DNA from: Ruminococcaceae bacterium UBA5891
GTDB taxonomy: Bacteria > Bacillota > Clostridia > Oscillospirales > Acutalibacteraceae
Direction: 5' to 3'
Assembly: GCA_002431945.1 (NCBI GenBank)
Contig: DJET01000078.1
Location: 1 to 64,000 of the forward strand
Length of the DNA: 64,000 nucleotides
Made by a program: the position numbers and the translations under genes. The notes beneath the pieces were generated by a model. That model saw nothing but the letters and a program-made list of their open reading frames with translations, did no database searches and was not told the DNA's origin. Below, in pieces: positions 56,990 through 64,000 of this stretch. Position 1 is the stretch's first letter. Each line of letters opens with the position of its first letter.

Positions 56990-57647
56990 GCTGATAGTAA
57001 TAGAAGGGCTTGACGGCAGCGGAAAGTCCACACAGTTAGAGCTGCTGCCGAAAAGGCTAAAGGTTCACGGAATAGAATGTAAAACCGTTTCTTTTCCCGA
57101 TTATGATAGTAATTCGAGCGCGCTTGTTAAAATGTATTTAAACGGCGATTTCGGCACGCACCCGTCTGACGTTAATCCGTATGCCGCCTCGGCGTTTTAC
57201 ACGGTAGACCGATTTGCCTCTTACAAAACGGCGTGGGGCAAGTTTTATAACGGCGGAGGCACGGTTATTTCGGGAAGATACACCACGTCTAACGCCGTTC
57301 ATCAGGCTTCGAAGCTTGACAGTAAGGATTGGGTGCCGTTTCTTGACTGGCTTTATGATTTTGAGTATAACAAAATAGGTATACCGCGTCCCGATAAGGT
57401 AATCTTTCTTGATATGCCGGTTGAGGTTTCGCAAAAGCTGCTTGATAAACGCTATTCGGCAGGCGGAAAAAAGGATATTCACGAAAGCGATACCGCTTAT
57501 TTAAGCAAATGCCGTGCGGCGGCTGAGTTTACGGCTGAATATTCTGGCTGGGAAACCGTTTCCTGCGCCGAAAACGGCGAGGCGAGAACCGTTAAGGATA
57601 TATCCGACGATATATTAAAGTCGGTTTTAAAGCTTTATAAGGAGTAA
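56982..57647 (+). CDS. tmk: Thymidylate kinase
   Basis: Phosphorylates dTMP to dTDP; 221 aa. P-loop EGLDGSGKST (residues 8-17), TVSFPDYDS and the DRF-type motif TVDRFASYKTAWG support dTMP kinase, with a LID region GGKKDIHE. It directly follows and overlaps thyX. The ATG sits inside the thyX end, indicating coupling. Confidence 0.93.
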   Translation: MGKLIVIEGLDGSGKSTQLELLPKRLKVHGIECKTVSFPDYDSNSSALVKMYLNGDFGTHPSDVNPYAASAFYTVDRFASYKTAWGKFYNGGGTVISGRYTTSNAVHQASKLDSKDWVPFLDWLYDFEYNKIGIPRPDKVIFLDMPVEVSQKLLDKRYSAGGKKDIHESDTAYLSKCRAAAEFTAEYSGWETVSCAENGEARTVKDISDDILKSVLKLYKE

Positions 57648-57652
57648 AATGT

Positions 57653-58195
57653 ATGGTTTACGTATTTTTGGCTGACGGCTTTGAGGAATGCGAGGCGTTA
57701 GCGCCGGCTGATATTTTAAGGCGCGGCGGAATCGACCTTAAAACCGTAGGCGTTACGGGTAAGACCGTAACGGGCGCGCACGGAATACCCGTTATCTGCG
57801 ATATTACCGCCGACGAGGCTGTTAAAGAGGATTTGAGCGCGGTTATATTGCCGGGCGGTATGCCCGGAACGCTTAATCTTAAGAAAAGCCGCACCGTGCA
57901 GGATTTTATAGATTTTGCTGCGGAAAAAGGGCTTATTATAGGGGCTATATGCGCCGCTCCTTCAATACTTGGGGCTAAAGGGCTTTTGAAGAATAAAAAA
58001 GCCACGTGCTTTACGGGCTTTGAAAAAGAGCTTACGGGCGCAAGCGTTACCGATACGCCCGTTGTAAGGGACGGCAATATTATAACCGCTTACGGCGCGG
58101 GCGCGGCGTTTGAGTTCGGCTTTTGCCTGGCTGGGGCTTTGCTTGGAAAAAGCGCGGCGGAACAGCTTGCCGCGGCTATGAGATACACAAAATAA
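57653..58195 (+). CDS. DJ-1/PfpI (YajL) family protein
   Basis: A 180-residue DJ-1 family protein. Nucleophile Cys at about residue 100 (GAICAAPSIL), an early Glu in FEECEAL and the PGGMPGT turn are all present. Members are implicated in glyoxal detoxification, protein or thiol repair and redox sensing; the exact role is debated. GGAG lies eight bases before ATG. It follows tmk by five bases and precedes mltG. Confidence 0.9.
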   Translation: MVYVFLADGFEECEALAPADILRRGGIDLKTVGVTGKTVTGAHGIPVICDITADEAVKEDLSAVILPGGMPGTLNLKKSRTVQDFIDFAAEKGLIIGAICAAPSILGAKGLLKNKKATCFTGFEKELTGASVTDTPVVRDGNIITAYGAGAAFEFGFCLAGALLGKSAAEQLAAAMRYTK

Positions 58196-58214
58196 TATTT
58201 TGCGGAGAAAAAAT

Positions 58215-59387
58215 ATGGACGATAAAAACATTACAGGAAACAGCGGCTTCGGCGATGAGGATTTTATAATAGGCAAGGGCTTTGAAATAAGCGAAGAGCC
58301 TGTGCCGGCAGCCGAAGAAAAACACTCAAAGCATAAACATTCCGGCGGAAAAAGCGTTATTAAAACGCTTATATGGATCATATGTATAATAGTGGTATCC
58401 GTAGGACTTGCTTTCGGCGTTATATACGCAGGGGCGGATTATATGGGTATAGGCTTCGGCAGGGGGGAGGATTGCGTTCTTGAGATAGAAAAGGGAACGC
58501 CTGCCGTTAAAATCGCAAGCCAGCTAAAGGAATGCGGCGCGGTAAAGATACCAGTGCTGTTCAGAGTTTATGCAAAGCTTAAACACTATGACAGTCAGTT
58601 TAAATACGGCGTTTACACCTTTAATAACGAGGCGGGGTACGAGGCTCTTTCAAAAATGCTTATAGAAGAGGGCTCCTCAGCCGAAAGCGTAAGAGTAACC
58701 ATACCCGAAATGTCTACGGTAGACGATATTGCAAAAATTCTTGAAGAAAAGGGCGTTTGCACAAAATCCGACTTTATTGAAGAGGTACAGCACGGCGAGT
58801 TTGATTACGATTTTGTAAAGGCCATACCGCAGGAAAAGGTTTATTACAGGCTTGAAGGGTATTTATTCCCCGAAACCTATGATTTTTATTCTTATGAATC
58901 AAAAGAGTGCGCTCATTTAGCGGTTGATAAAATGCTTAAAACGCTTAATGATAAGCTTAGCTCTTCACTGCGTGAAAAAATATCAAAAAGCGGATATACA
59001 TTTAATGAGATTATGACGCTTTCTTCTCTTGTAGAGCTTGAAGCGGGCGGAGCGCCCGAAGAAATGGCAAATGTTGCGGCGGTATTTTGCAACCGTCTTA
59101 ACAATAAGGCGGAATATCCGAAGCTTCAGTCCTCGCCTACGCAGAAATATCCTTACGGCTCAGGTAAATACGATACCTATAAATCGGACGGACTGCCTCC
59201 GGGACCCCTCTGCTCGCCGAGCTTTAATTCAATAAAGGCGGCAATTGAGCCCTCAACCGATTACGAAGGCTATTATTACTTTGTAACCGACGCTAAAATG
59301 AAGTTTTATTACAATAAAACGCTCGGCGAACACAACGCCACAATAGCAAGACTTAAAAAGGAGAACAACTGGATTGGCGACAGATAA
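58215..59387 (+). CDS. mltG: Endolytic murein transglycosylase MltG (YceG/YrrL)
   Basis: About 390 aa. A cytoplasmic N-terminus of about 50 residues, one membrane helix (about 52-75), then the extracellular YceG domain with catalytic Glu in SSLVELEAG and the typical end GLPPGPLCSPSFNSIKAAI. It cleaves new glycan strands and limits their length. ATG at 58215 follows GGAG. Gene order mltG-U32 protein, near greA, is similar to the yrrL-yrrN-yrrO-udk-greA region of Bacillus. Confidence 0.94.
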   Translation: MDDKNITGNSGFGDEDFIIGKGFEISEEPVPAAEEKHSKHKHSGGKSVIKTLIWIICIIVVSVGLAFGVIYAGADYMGIGFGRGEDCVLEIEKGTPAVKIASQLKECGAVKIPVLFRVYAKLKHYDSQFKYGVYTFNNEAGYEALSKMLIEEGSSAESVRVTIPEMSTVDDIAKILEEKGVCTKSDFIEEVQHGEFDYDFVKAIPQEKVYYRLEGYLFPETYDFYSYESKECAHLAVDKMLKTLNDKLSSSLREKISKSGYTFNEIMTLSSLVELEAGGAPEEMANVAAVFCNRLNNKAEYPKLQSSPTQKYPYGSGKYDTYKSDGLPPGPLCSPSFNSIKAAIEPSTDYEGYYYFVTDAKMKFYYNKTLGEHNATIARLKKENNWIGDR

Positions 59388-60606
59388 TATCCCCGAATTG
59401 CTTTGCCCCGCAGGCGATATATCAAGGCTTTACGCGGCGGTAGATTACGGCGCAGACGCGGTATATCTTGCCGGCGAGGAATTCGGTATGCGCACCGCGG
59501 CGGCGAACTTCGGCGAAGAAGACCTTAAAAAGGGTATAGAATACGCGCATAAAAACGGTGTAAAGGTACACATTGCCTGCAATACGATACCCCATAACGA
59601 GGAAATACCGCGCTTGCCTGCGTTTCTTGAAATGCTGGACACTTTGGGTGCGGACGCGGTTATAGCCGCGGATATAGGCACCATGGGGCTTGTTAAAAAA
59701 TATGCGCCGCACGTGCAGCTGCACGCCTCGGTTCAGTCGGGCATATGCAATTATGAAACCGCAAACGCATTTTACAATATGGGCGCTAAGCGCGTTGTTT
59801 TGGCGCGCGAGCTATCGCTTGACGAAATTGCCGAAATAAGAGCCAAAACGCCGTCGGGATTGGAGCTTGAAGCGTTTGCGCACGGCGCTATGTGCATTTC
59901 CTTCTCGGCAAGGTGCCTGCTTTCAAGCTATATGACGGGGCGCGACGCAAACCGCGGAGACTGCGCGCAGCCCTGCCGCTGGAGCTATTCTTTAATTGAA
60001 GAAAAACGGCCTGGTCAGCATTTTGATATTACCGAAACCGATAAAGGAACCTACATTTTAAACGCTAACGACCTTTGTATGGCTGAAAATCTTGATAAAA
60101 TGGCAAACAGCGGTATTGACAGTATTAAAATCGAGGGCAGGGCGAAATCGCACTATTATGTGGCGGTTACCGCCAATGCTTACCGCGGTGCGCTTGACAG
60201 CCTTAAAGCGCAGCAGGGCGAATGGAAATGCCCGTCTTGGGTAACAGAGGAGCTTAACAAAATAAGCCATCGCACTTATTCAACGGGCTTTTACTTCGGC
60301 AAGCCGCAAAATGCGCAAACGTATAAGGACGCAGGCTATATAAGGGATTATTCGGTTGCCGCCGTGGCAGTGGGATACGAAAACGGCTGTATTACCGCCA
60401 CGCTAAAAAACAAATTTTCAAAGGGGCAGGTCTTTGATTGCCTTGAGCCTAAAAGCGCCCCATTTACCGTAACGGCAAACGAGCTTTTTAACGATGCGGG
60501 CGAGCCGATAGACGAGGCGCCGCACCCGATGATGATTATTAAAATACCTTTTTCACGTCCTGTTAAAAAGGGCGCGCTTTTGAGAATGAAGACTGTACGG
60601 GAGTAA
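59374..60606 (+). CDS. U32 family peptidase-like protein (TrhP/YrrO type)
   Basis: A 410-residue U32 protein. The N-terminal TIM-barrel part starts PELLCPAGDISRLYAAVDYGAD (split), and the four-Cys signature is AHGAMCISFSARCLLS then GDCAQPCRWSY. Relatives such as TrhP are needed for 5-hydroxyuridine at tRNA position 34 rather than acting as peptidases. The start appears to be TTG, ten bases after AAGGAG, overlapping mltG by 14 bases. Confidence 0.9.
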   Translation: MATDNIPELLCPAGDISRLYAAVDYGADAVYLAGEEFGMRTAAANFGEEDLKKGIEYAHKNGVKVHIACNTIPHNEEIPRLPAFLEMLDTLGADAVIAADIGTMGLVKKYAPHVQLHASVQSGICNYETANAFYNMGAKRVVLARELSLDEIAEIRAKTPSGLELEAFAHGAMCISFSARCLLSSYMTGRDANRGDCAQPCRWSYSLIEEKRPGQHFDITETDKGTYILNANDLCMAENLDKMANSGIDSIKIEGRAKSHYYVAVTANAYRGALDSLKAQQGEWKCPSWVTEELNKISHRTYSTGFYFGKPQNAQTYKDAGYIRDYSVAAVAVGYENGCITATLKNKFSKGQVFDCLEPKSAPFTVTANELFNDAGEPIDEAPHPMMIIKIPFSRPVKKGALLRMKTVRE

Positions 60607-60613
60607 TGCTTGA

Positions 60614-61975
60614 ATGAAAATTACAGTAGTAGGCTGCGGAAAAATAGGCTGCACGGTTATTAACGCGCTGCTGACCGAGGGACACGAGATAGTGGCTATT
60701 GATAACGATCCTGACGTAATATCCGATATAACCAATATTTACGATGTTATGACGGTGTGCGGCAGCGGAACGGATTCGGACGTACTGCTTGAGGCAGGGA
60801 ACGCGGATCTGCTTATAGCCGTTACGGGATCGGACGAGTTTAATATGCTTACCTGCTTTATTGCAAAGCGGCTTGGCATTAAGCATACAATAGCGCGGAT
60901 AAGAAAACCCGAATATAACGATAAAAGCCTTTCTTTTCTTAAAAAGGAATTGGGGCTGTCTATGGCAATTAACCCCGAAAGGCTTGTTTCACGCGAAATG
61001 TTTAATATTTTAAAGCTGCCGAGCGCCATAAAGGTTGAGGAATTTTCGCGCGGCAACTTTGAAATGGTTGAGCTTATTTTAAAAGAAAATTCACCGCTTG
61101 ACGGCGTAAGCCTTATAGACCTTAAGAAAAAACACCCCGATAATTTTCTTGTTTGCGCGGTACAGCGCGGCGATAAGCTTTATATACCGGACGGTAATTT
61201 TGTCCTTAAAAGCGGCGATAAGATAGGCATTACGTCTTCTTCGGTTGAAATTCAGCGTTTGTTAAGAAAGCTCGGTATTCTTCAAAAGCAGGCGCGCGAC
61301 GTTATGATTTTAGGCGCTACGCGTACTTCGTACTATCTTTCAAAGCTGCTTTTGGCGGCGGGTAACTCGGTCAAGATTATAGACGCAGACAGAGAGCGCT
61401 GCAAAGAATTCAGCGATTCGCTCCCCGGTGCCGTTATAATAAACGGCGACCCTGCAAGGCAGGAATTACTGCTTGAAGAGGGCATAGGCAACGTGGACGC
61501 GGTAGTGGCGCTTACGGGTATGGACGAAGAAAATATACTTCTTTCTTACTTTGCGGCAATGCAGAATGTGCCTAAGGTTATTGCAAAGGTAAACCGAAAT
61601 GAGTTTTTGCCTACTGCGGAAAGGCTGGGTATAGATTCGGTTGCGTCTCAGATAAGAACGGTGGGGGACGTTACCGTAAGATATGCGCGCGCGCTTGAAA
61701 ACTCTATGGGCAGTAAGGTTGAAACGCTTTACAAGCTTATGAACGGAAACGCCGAGGCGCTTGAATTTGCCGTAAACGGCGAAAGCAAGATAATTAAAAT
61801 ACCGTTTAAGGAGCTGCCCACAAAATCCAATATACTGATAGCAGGAATAATACGCGGCAGAAAGACTATTATTCCTTCGGGCGACGATATGATAATGCCG
61901 GGCGACCGCGTTGTTGTAATATCGGGCGGCGGCAGACTTAACGATCTTTCCGATATAGTGGATAAGCAGAGGTGA
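60614..61975 (+). CDS. trkA: Trk potassium uptake protein TrkA (peripheral NAD-binding regulator)
   Basis: A 453-residue cytoplasmic gating subunit with two RCK repeats. The first Rossmann motif is ITVVGCGKIGCTVIN (about residues 3-17), the second VMILGATRTSYYLSKLLLAAG (about 230-250), where the usual GxGxxG is degenerate. RCK-C domains follow each. Together with the adjacent TrkH it makes a K+ importer. Starts seven bases after the U32 gene. Confidence 0.94.
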   Translation: MKITVVGCGKIGCTVINALLTEGHEIVAIDNDPDVISDITNIYDVMTVCGSGTDSDVLLEAGNADLLIAVTGSDEFNMLTCFIAKRLGIKHTIARIRKPEYNDKSLSFLKKELGLSMAINPERLVSREMFNILKLPSAIKVEEFSRGNFEMVELILKENSPLDGVSLIDLKKKHPDNFLVCAVQRGDKLYIPDGNFVLKSGDKIGITSSSVEIQRLLRKLGILQKQARDVMILGATRTSYYLSKLLLAAGNSVKIIDADRERCKEFSDSLPGAVIINGDPARQELLLEEGIGNVDAVVALTGMDEENILLSYFAAMQNVPKVIAKVNRNEFLPTAERLGIDSVASQIRTVGDVTVRYARALENSMGSKVETLYKLMNGNAEALEFAVNGESKIIKIPFKELPTKSNILIAGIIRGRKTIIPSGDDMIMPGDRVVVISGGGRLNDLSDIVDKQR

Positions 61976-61979
61976 GCTT

Positions 61980-63425
61980 ATGAACCGCAGAATGATTTTT
62001 AATGCCGTAGGTATGATGCTGCGGGTTGAGGCGGTGCTTTTGCTGCTCCCTGCAATAACAAGCGCAATTTACCGCGAAAGCGAAGCGTTTGCTTTTCTTT
62101 CGGCGGCTGTTTTGGGGTATGCCCTCGGCATTTTGCCAAAGCTGTTTTATAAGCCTAAAACGCATGTTATTTATGCAAAAGAAGGCTTTATCATAGTTGC
62201 GTTTTCTTGGATAATGCTGTCGCTTATAGGCTCGCTGCCGTTTATTATAAGCGGCGAAATACCAAGGCTTGCCGACGCGTTTTTTGAAACCGTAAGCGGC
62301 TTTACAACAACGGGCGCCTCAATTTTAACGGACGTTGAAGCGCACAGCCACGGCGTTTTGTTTTGGCGCAGCTTTACGCACTGGATAGGCGGTATGGGCA
62401 TAATAGTTTTTGTAACGGCAATTATACCAAACGTATCTGAAAGACCGATACACATTCTTCGCGCGGAAATGCCCGGCCCTACAATGGGTAAGCTTGTGCC
62501 GCGAATTAAGGATACCGCCGTTATACTGTACCTTATTTATATGGTTATGACGGTTATCGAAGTGGTTTTGCTGTGCATAGGCGGTATGCCGTTTTTCGAA
62601 AGCCTGCTTCACTCGTTCGGTACGGCAGGTACGGGCGGCTTCGGCTTAAAGGGAAACAGCATAGCCGGCTATTCGCCGTATATTCAGTGGGTCATAGGCA
62701 TATTTATGGTCCTGTTCGGCGTAAACTTTAACCTTTATTACCTTATAATAATCAAAAAGCTTAAAACCGCGGTTAAAAGCCATGAGCTTTGGTTCTTTTT
62801 TGCGGTTATCGGCATTTCAACCCTGCTTATAACATTTAATATCAGGTATTTGTTCGGTAATTTTTCAGAAACGCTGCGAACGGCATTTTTTCAGGTTGCT
62901 TCTATTATTTCAACAACCGGCTATGCCACGGCGGATTTCAACACATGGCCGCAATTTTCAAGGTATCTTATTTTACTGCTTATGTTTTTCGGCGGCTGTG
63001 CGGGTTCAACGGCGGGCGGTATGAAAATGTCACGCATTATGATGCTTTTCAAGCTTATACGCAACGAAACGCAACGGCTTATTCACCCGCGTGCCGTAAC
63101 CTCGCTTCGCTTCGAGGGCAAAACGGTAGACGGAGCAACCTCAAGAAATTTAAGCAATTATTTTTTAATATATTTCGTTTGCCTTGCGGTAATTGTTTTA
63201 TTGCTCTGCGGTGAGCCGTTCAGTTTTTTAACCAATTTTTCCGCCGCGGTTTCCTGCTTTAACAATGTGGGTCCTGGTCTTGACGCGGTAGGTCCGGCAA
63301 GCAGCTATGCGGCTTACTCGGATTTTGCAAAATATATTTTATCCTTTGCAATGCTTTTGGGCAGACTTGAAATTTTCCCGATAATTATAGCGTTTTCGCC
63401 GTCTGCTTGGTTAAGGAATAAATAA
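61980..63425 (+). CDS. trkH: Trk-type potassium channel subunit TrkH/KtrB
   Basis: A 481-residue membrane protein with four pore-loop repeats: selectivity-filter segments SGFTTTGASIL, GTAGTGGFGLKG, ISTTGYATAD and FNNVGPGLDAVG. The last one carries the usual NVGPG. GAGGTGA gives the ribosome site, overlapping the trkA end region. Followed by a bidirectional terminator. Confidence 0.95.
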   Translation: MNRRMIFNAVGMMLRVEAVLLLLPAITSAIYRESEAFAFLSAAVLGYALGILPKLFYKPKTHVIYAKEGFIIVAFSWIMLSLIGSLPFIISGEIPRLADAFFETVSGFTTTGASILTDVEAHSHGVLFWRSFTHWIGGMGIIVFVTAIIPNVSERPIHILRAEMPGPTMGKLVPRIKDTAVILYLIYMVMTVIEVVLLCIGGMPFFESLLHSFGTAGTGGFGLKGNSIAGYSPYIQWVIGIFMVLFGVNFNLYYLIIIKKLKTAVKSHELWFFFAVIGISTLLITFNIRYLFGNFSETLRTAFFQVASIISTTGYATADFNTWPQFSRYLILLLMFFGGCAGSTAGGMKMSRIMMLFKLIRNETQRLIHPRAVTSLRFEGKTVDGATSRNLSNYFLIYFVCLAVIVLLLCGEPFSFLTNFSAAVSCFNNVGPGLDAVGPASSYAAYSDFAKYILSFAMLLGRLEIFPIIIAFSPSAWLRNK

Positions 63426-63442
63426 TAAAAAGCGCCCTATAT

Positions 63443-63473
63443 AAAAAAGCTGCCGTAAACCGGCAGCTTTTTT
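63443..63473. terminator. Bidirectional terminator between trkH and azlD
   Basis: Thirteen-base-pair stem AAAAAAGCTGCCG / CGGCAGCTTTTTT (63443-63455 with 63461-63473) with T-runs on both strands, serving the convergent trkH and azlCD transcripts. Confidence 0.9.
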
Positions 63474-63483
63474 GACTTTCATT

Positions 63484-63792
63484 TTAAACTATAAGCAATT
63501 CAATAATAAATACCGCCGCACACGAGCAAACCGCAACGCCGAACAGACTTATACCGAAGTAGGCGAGCAAAACGCCGATAACAAGCGCCGCAATTCCCGA
63601 CCAAATACTGTTTGTAACGTTTATTATTGCGGGAAAGGTCATAATTGCAAGCGTTACATACGGCACATAGTAAAGAAACGAACGCAGGGTTACGTTGGTG
63701 ATTTTTTTACGTATAAGAGTTAGCGGCAAAACCCTTATAAGATAGGTTACAACAGCCATTACAGCTATGTAAATATAAATATTATGCTGCAT
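63484..63792 (-). CDS. azlD: AzlD family branched-chain amino-acid exporter subunit
   Basis: A 102-residue protein with about four transmembrane segments of the AzlD family. Motifs are AVMAVVTYLIRVLPL near the start, SFLYYVPYVTLAIMTFPAI in the middle and a hydrophobic C-terminus. With AzlC it exports branched-chain amino acids or analogues. It overlaps azlC by 11 bases. Confidence 0.88.
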   Translation of the reverse strand: MQHNIYIYIAVMAVVTYLIRVLPLTLIRKKITNVTLRSFLYYVPYVTLAIMTFPAIINVTNSIWSGIAALVIGVLLAYFGISLFGVAVCSCAAVFIIELLIV

Positions 63793-64000
63793 TTTCGGGT
63801 TCCTCCGATTCGTCCCTTACAGGAAAGAGTATCGCTGCCGTTAATGATATTATTACGGTTAAAATAATTATTCTCATACCGTCCGAAAGCAGGGAAAACG
63901 GTTTTATTTTTGAAAAGGCAAGGCTTGCCGCCATTGATATTAAAACAAGCGCAGCTATCAGCCTGCTTTTTCTTGCGGGCGGAATTATAATTGCCAAAAA
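63782..64000 (-). CDS. azlC: AzlC family branched-chain amino-acid exporter, C-terminal part (cut by window edge)
   Basis: The last 72 or so codons of an AzlC gene; the frame is open to the right edge, so the start lies outside the window. Two hydrophobic segments (SRLIAALVLISMAASLAF and IIILTVIISLTAAILF) and an acidic tail (RDESEEPENAA) are visible. Identification rests on the overlap with azlD and the fit to the AzlC C-terminus. Confidence 0.75.
   Translation of the reverse strand, partial: FLAIIIPPARKSRLIAALVLISMAASLAFSKIKPFSLLSDGMRIIILTVIISLTAAILFPVRDESEEPENAA

Noticed and set aside
1..64000. Mobile elements, CRISPR arrays, rRNA genes, toxin-antitoxin or phage modules
   Set aside because: I looked for transposase or integrase motifs, regular repeats and rRNA segments on both strands and saw none; the gene content is mostly core chromosome.

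Overview
The window looks like the chromosome of a Gram-positive, low-to-middle GC member of the Bacillota, class Clostridia, probably an Oscillospirales/Ruminococcaceae-type anaerobe. This is an inference from gene content and order; no 16S rRNA gene is present. Support comes from the rqcP-yabP-yabQ-divIC-yabR cluster, the hprK / murB / rapZ / whiA set, ThyX with thymidylate kinase, ECF-type vitamin transporters, oxygen-independent HemZ, AGGAGG ribosome sites and near-consensus sigma-A promoters with 17-base spacers. YabP, YabQ and a SpoVB-like flippase suggest endospore-forming ancestry. I see no transposase, phage gene, CRISPR array or rRNA operon. No stretch over 300 bases lacks a gene or RNA except the roughly 307-base gap at 49362-49668, which holds a tRNA with its own promoter and terminator plus the promoter of the next gene.

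Layout. 1-2770: polar amino-acid ABC transporter operon ending in a TrpR-like YerC gene (minus). 2842-11632: long minus-strand run of purA, yhaM, a DUF1858 protein, trmK, rqcH, a TIM-barrel protein, CpsC/CpsD/CpsB and pgeF. 11633-13850: compact operon of a ferredoxin-type aldo/keto reductase, an ECF S component and DUF1893. 13913-18239: TetR regulator with a heterodimeric-type ABC exporter. 18257-19934: purine permease with a structured leader. 19968-22651: tmRNA, smpB, LUD protein, mnmA. 22714-31909: pfkA, dnaE, whiA, rapZ, murB, glucokinase, hprK. 31950-43066 (plus): recJ, rel, dtd, a metallo-hydrolase, hemZ, nucleoside kinase, zinc-ribbon protein, nucleosidase, flippase, HU. 43084-46571: rqcP cluster, an rRNA methyltransferase and mscL. 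46572-48787: FMN-riboswitch-controlled ribU and, convergent to it, a fluoride-riboswitch-controlled cation/proton antiporter. 48882-55634: acetyltransferase, tRNA-Ala(CGC), MATE exporter and a complete BceRS-BceAB module. 55654-63473: greA, thyX, tmk, DJ-1 protein, mltG, U32 peptidase family protein, trkA, trkH. 63484-64000: azlD and a partial azlC.

Genes that work together. Ribosome rescue and quality control is unusually well represented: tmRNA with SmpB, plus RqcH and RqcP of the C-terminal tailing pathway. Carbon control is represented by HprK beside a ROK glucokinase and by PfkA. Envelope functions include MurB, MltG, a SpoVB-like flippase, DivIC and the Bce antimicrobial-peptide module. 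Two riboswitches (FMN and fluoride) can be assigned from sequence, and several uncharacterised candidate control elements are reported: a hairpin burying the yabP ribosome site, a perfect palindrome at the purA start site, a possible pseudoknot at the start of the purine permease mRNA, and tandem near-palindromes at the TetR promoter.
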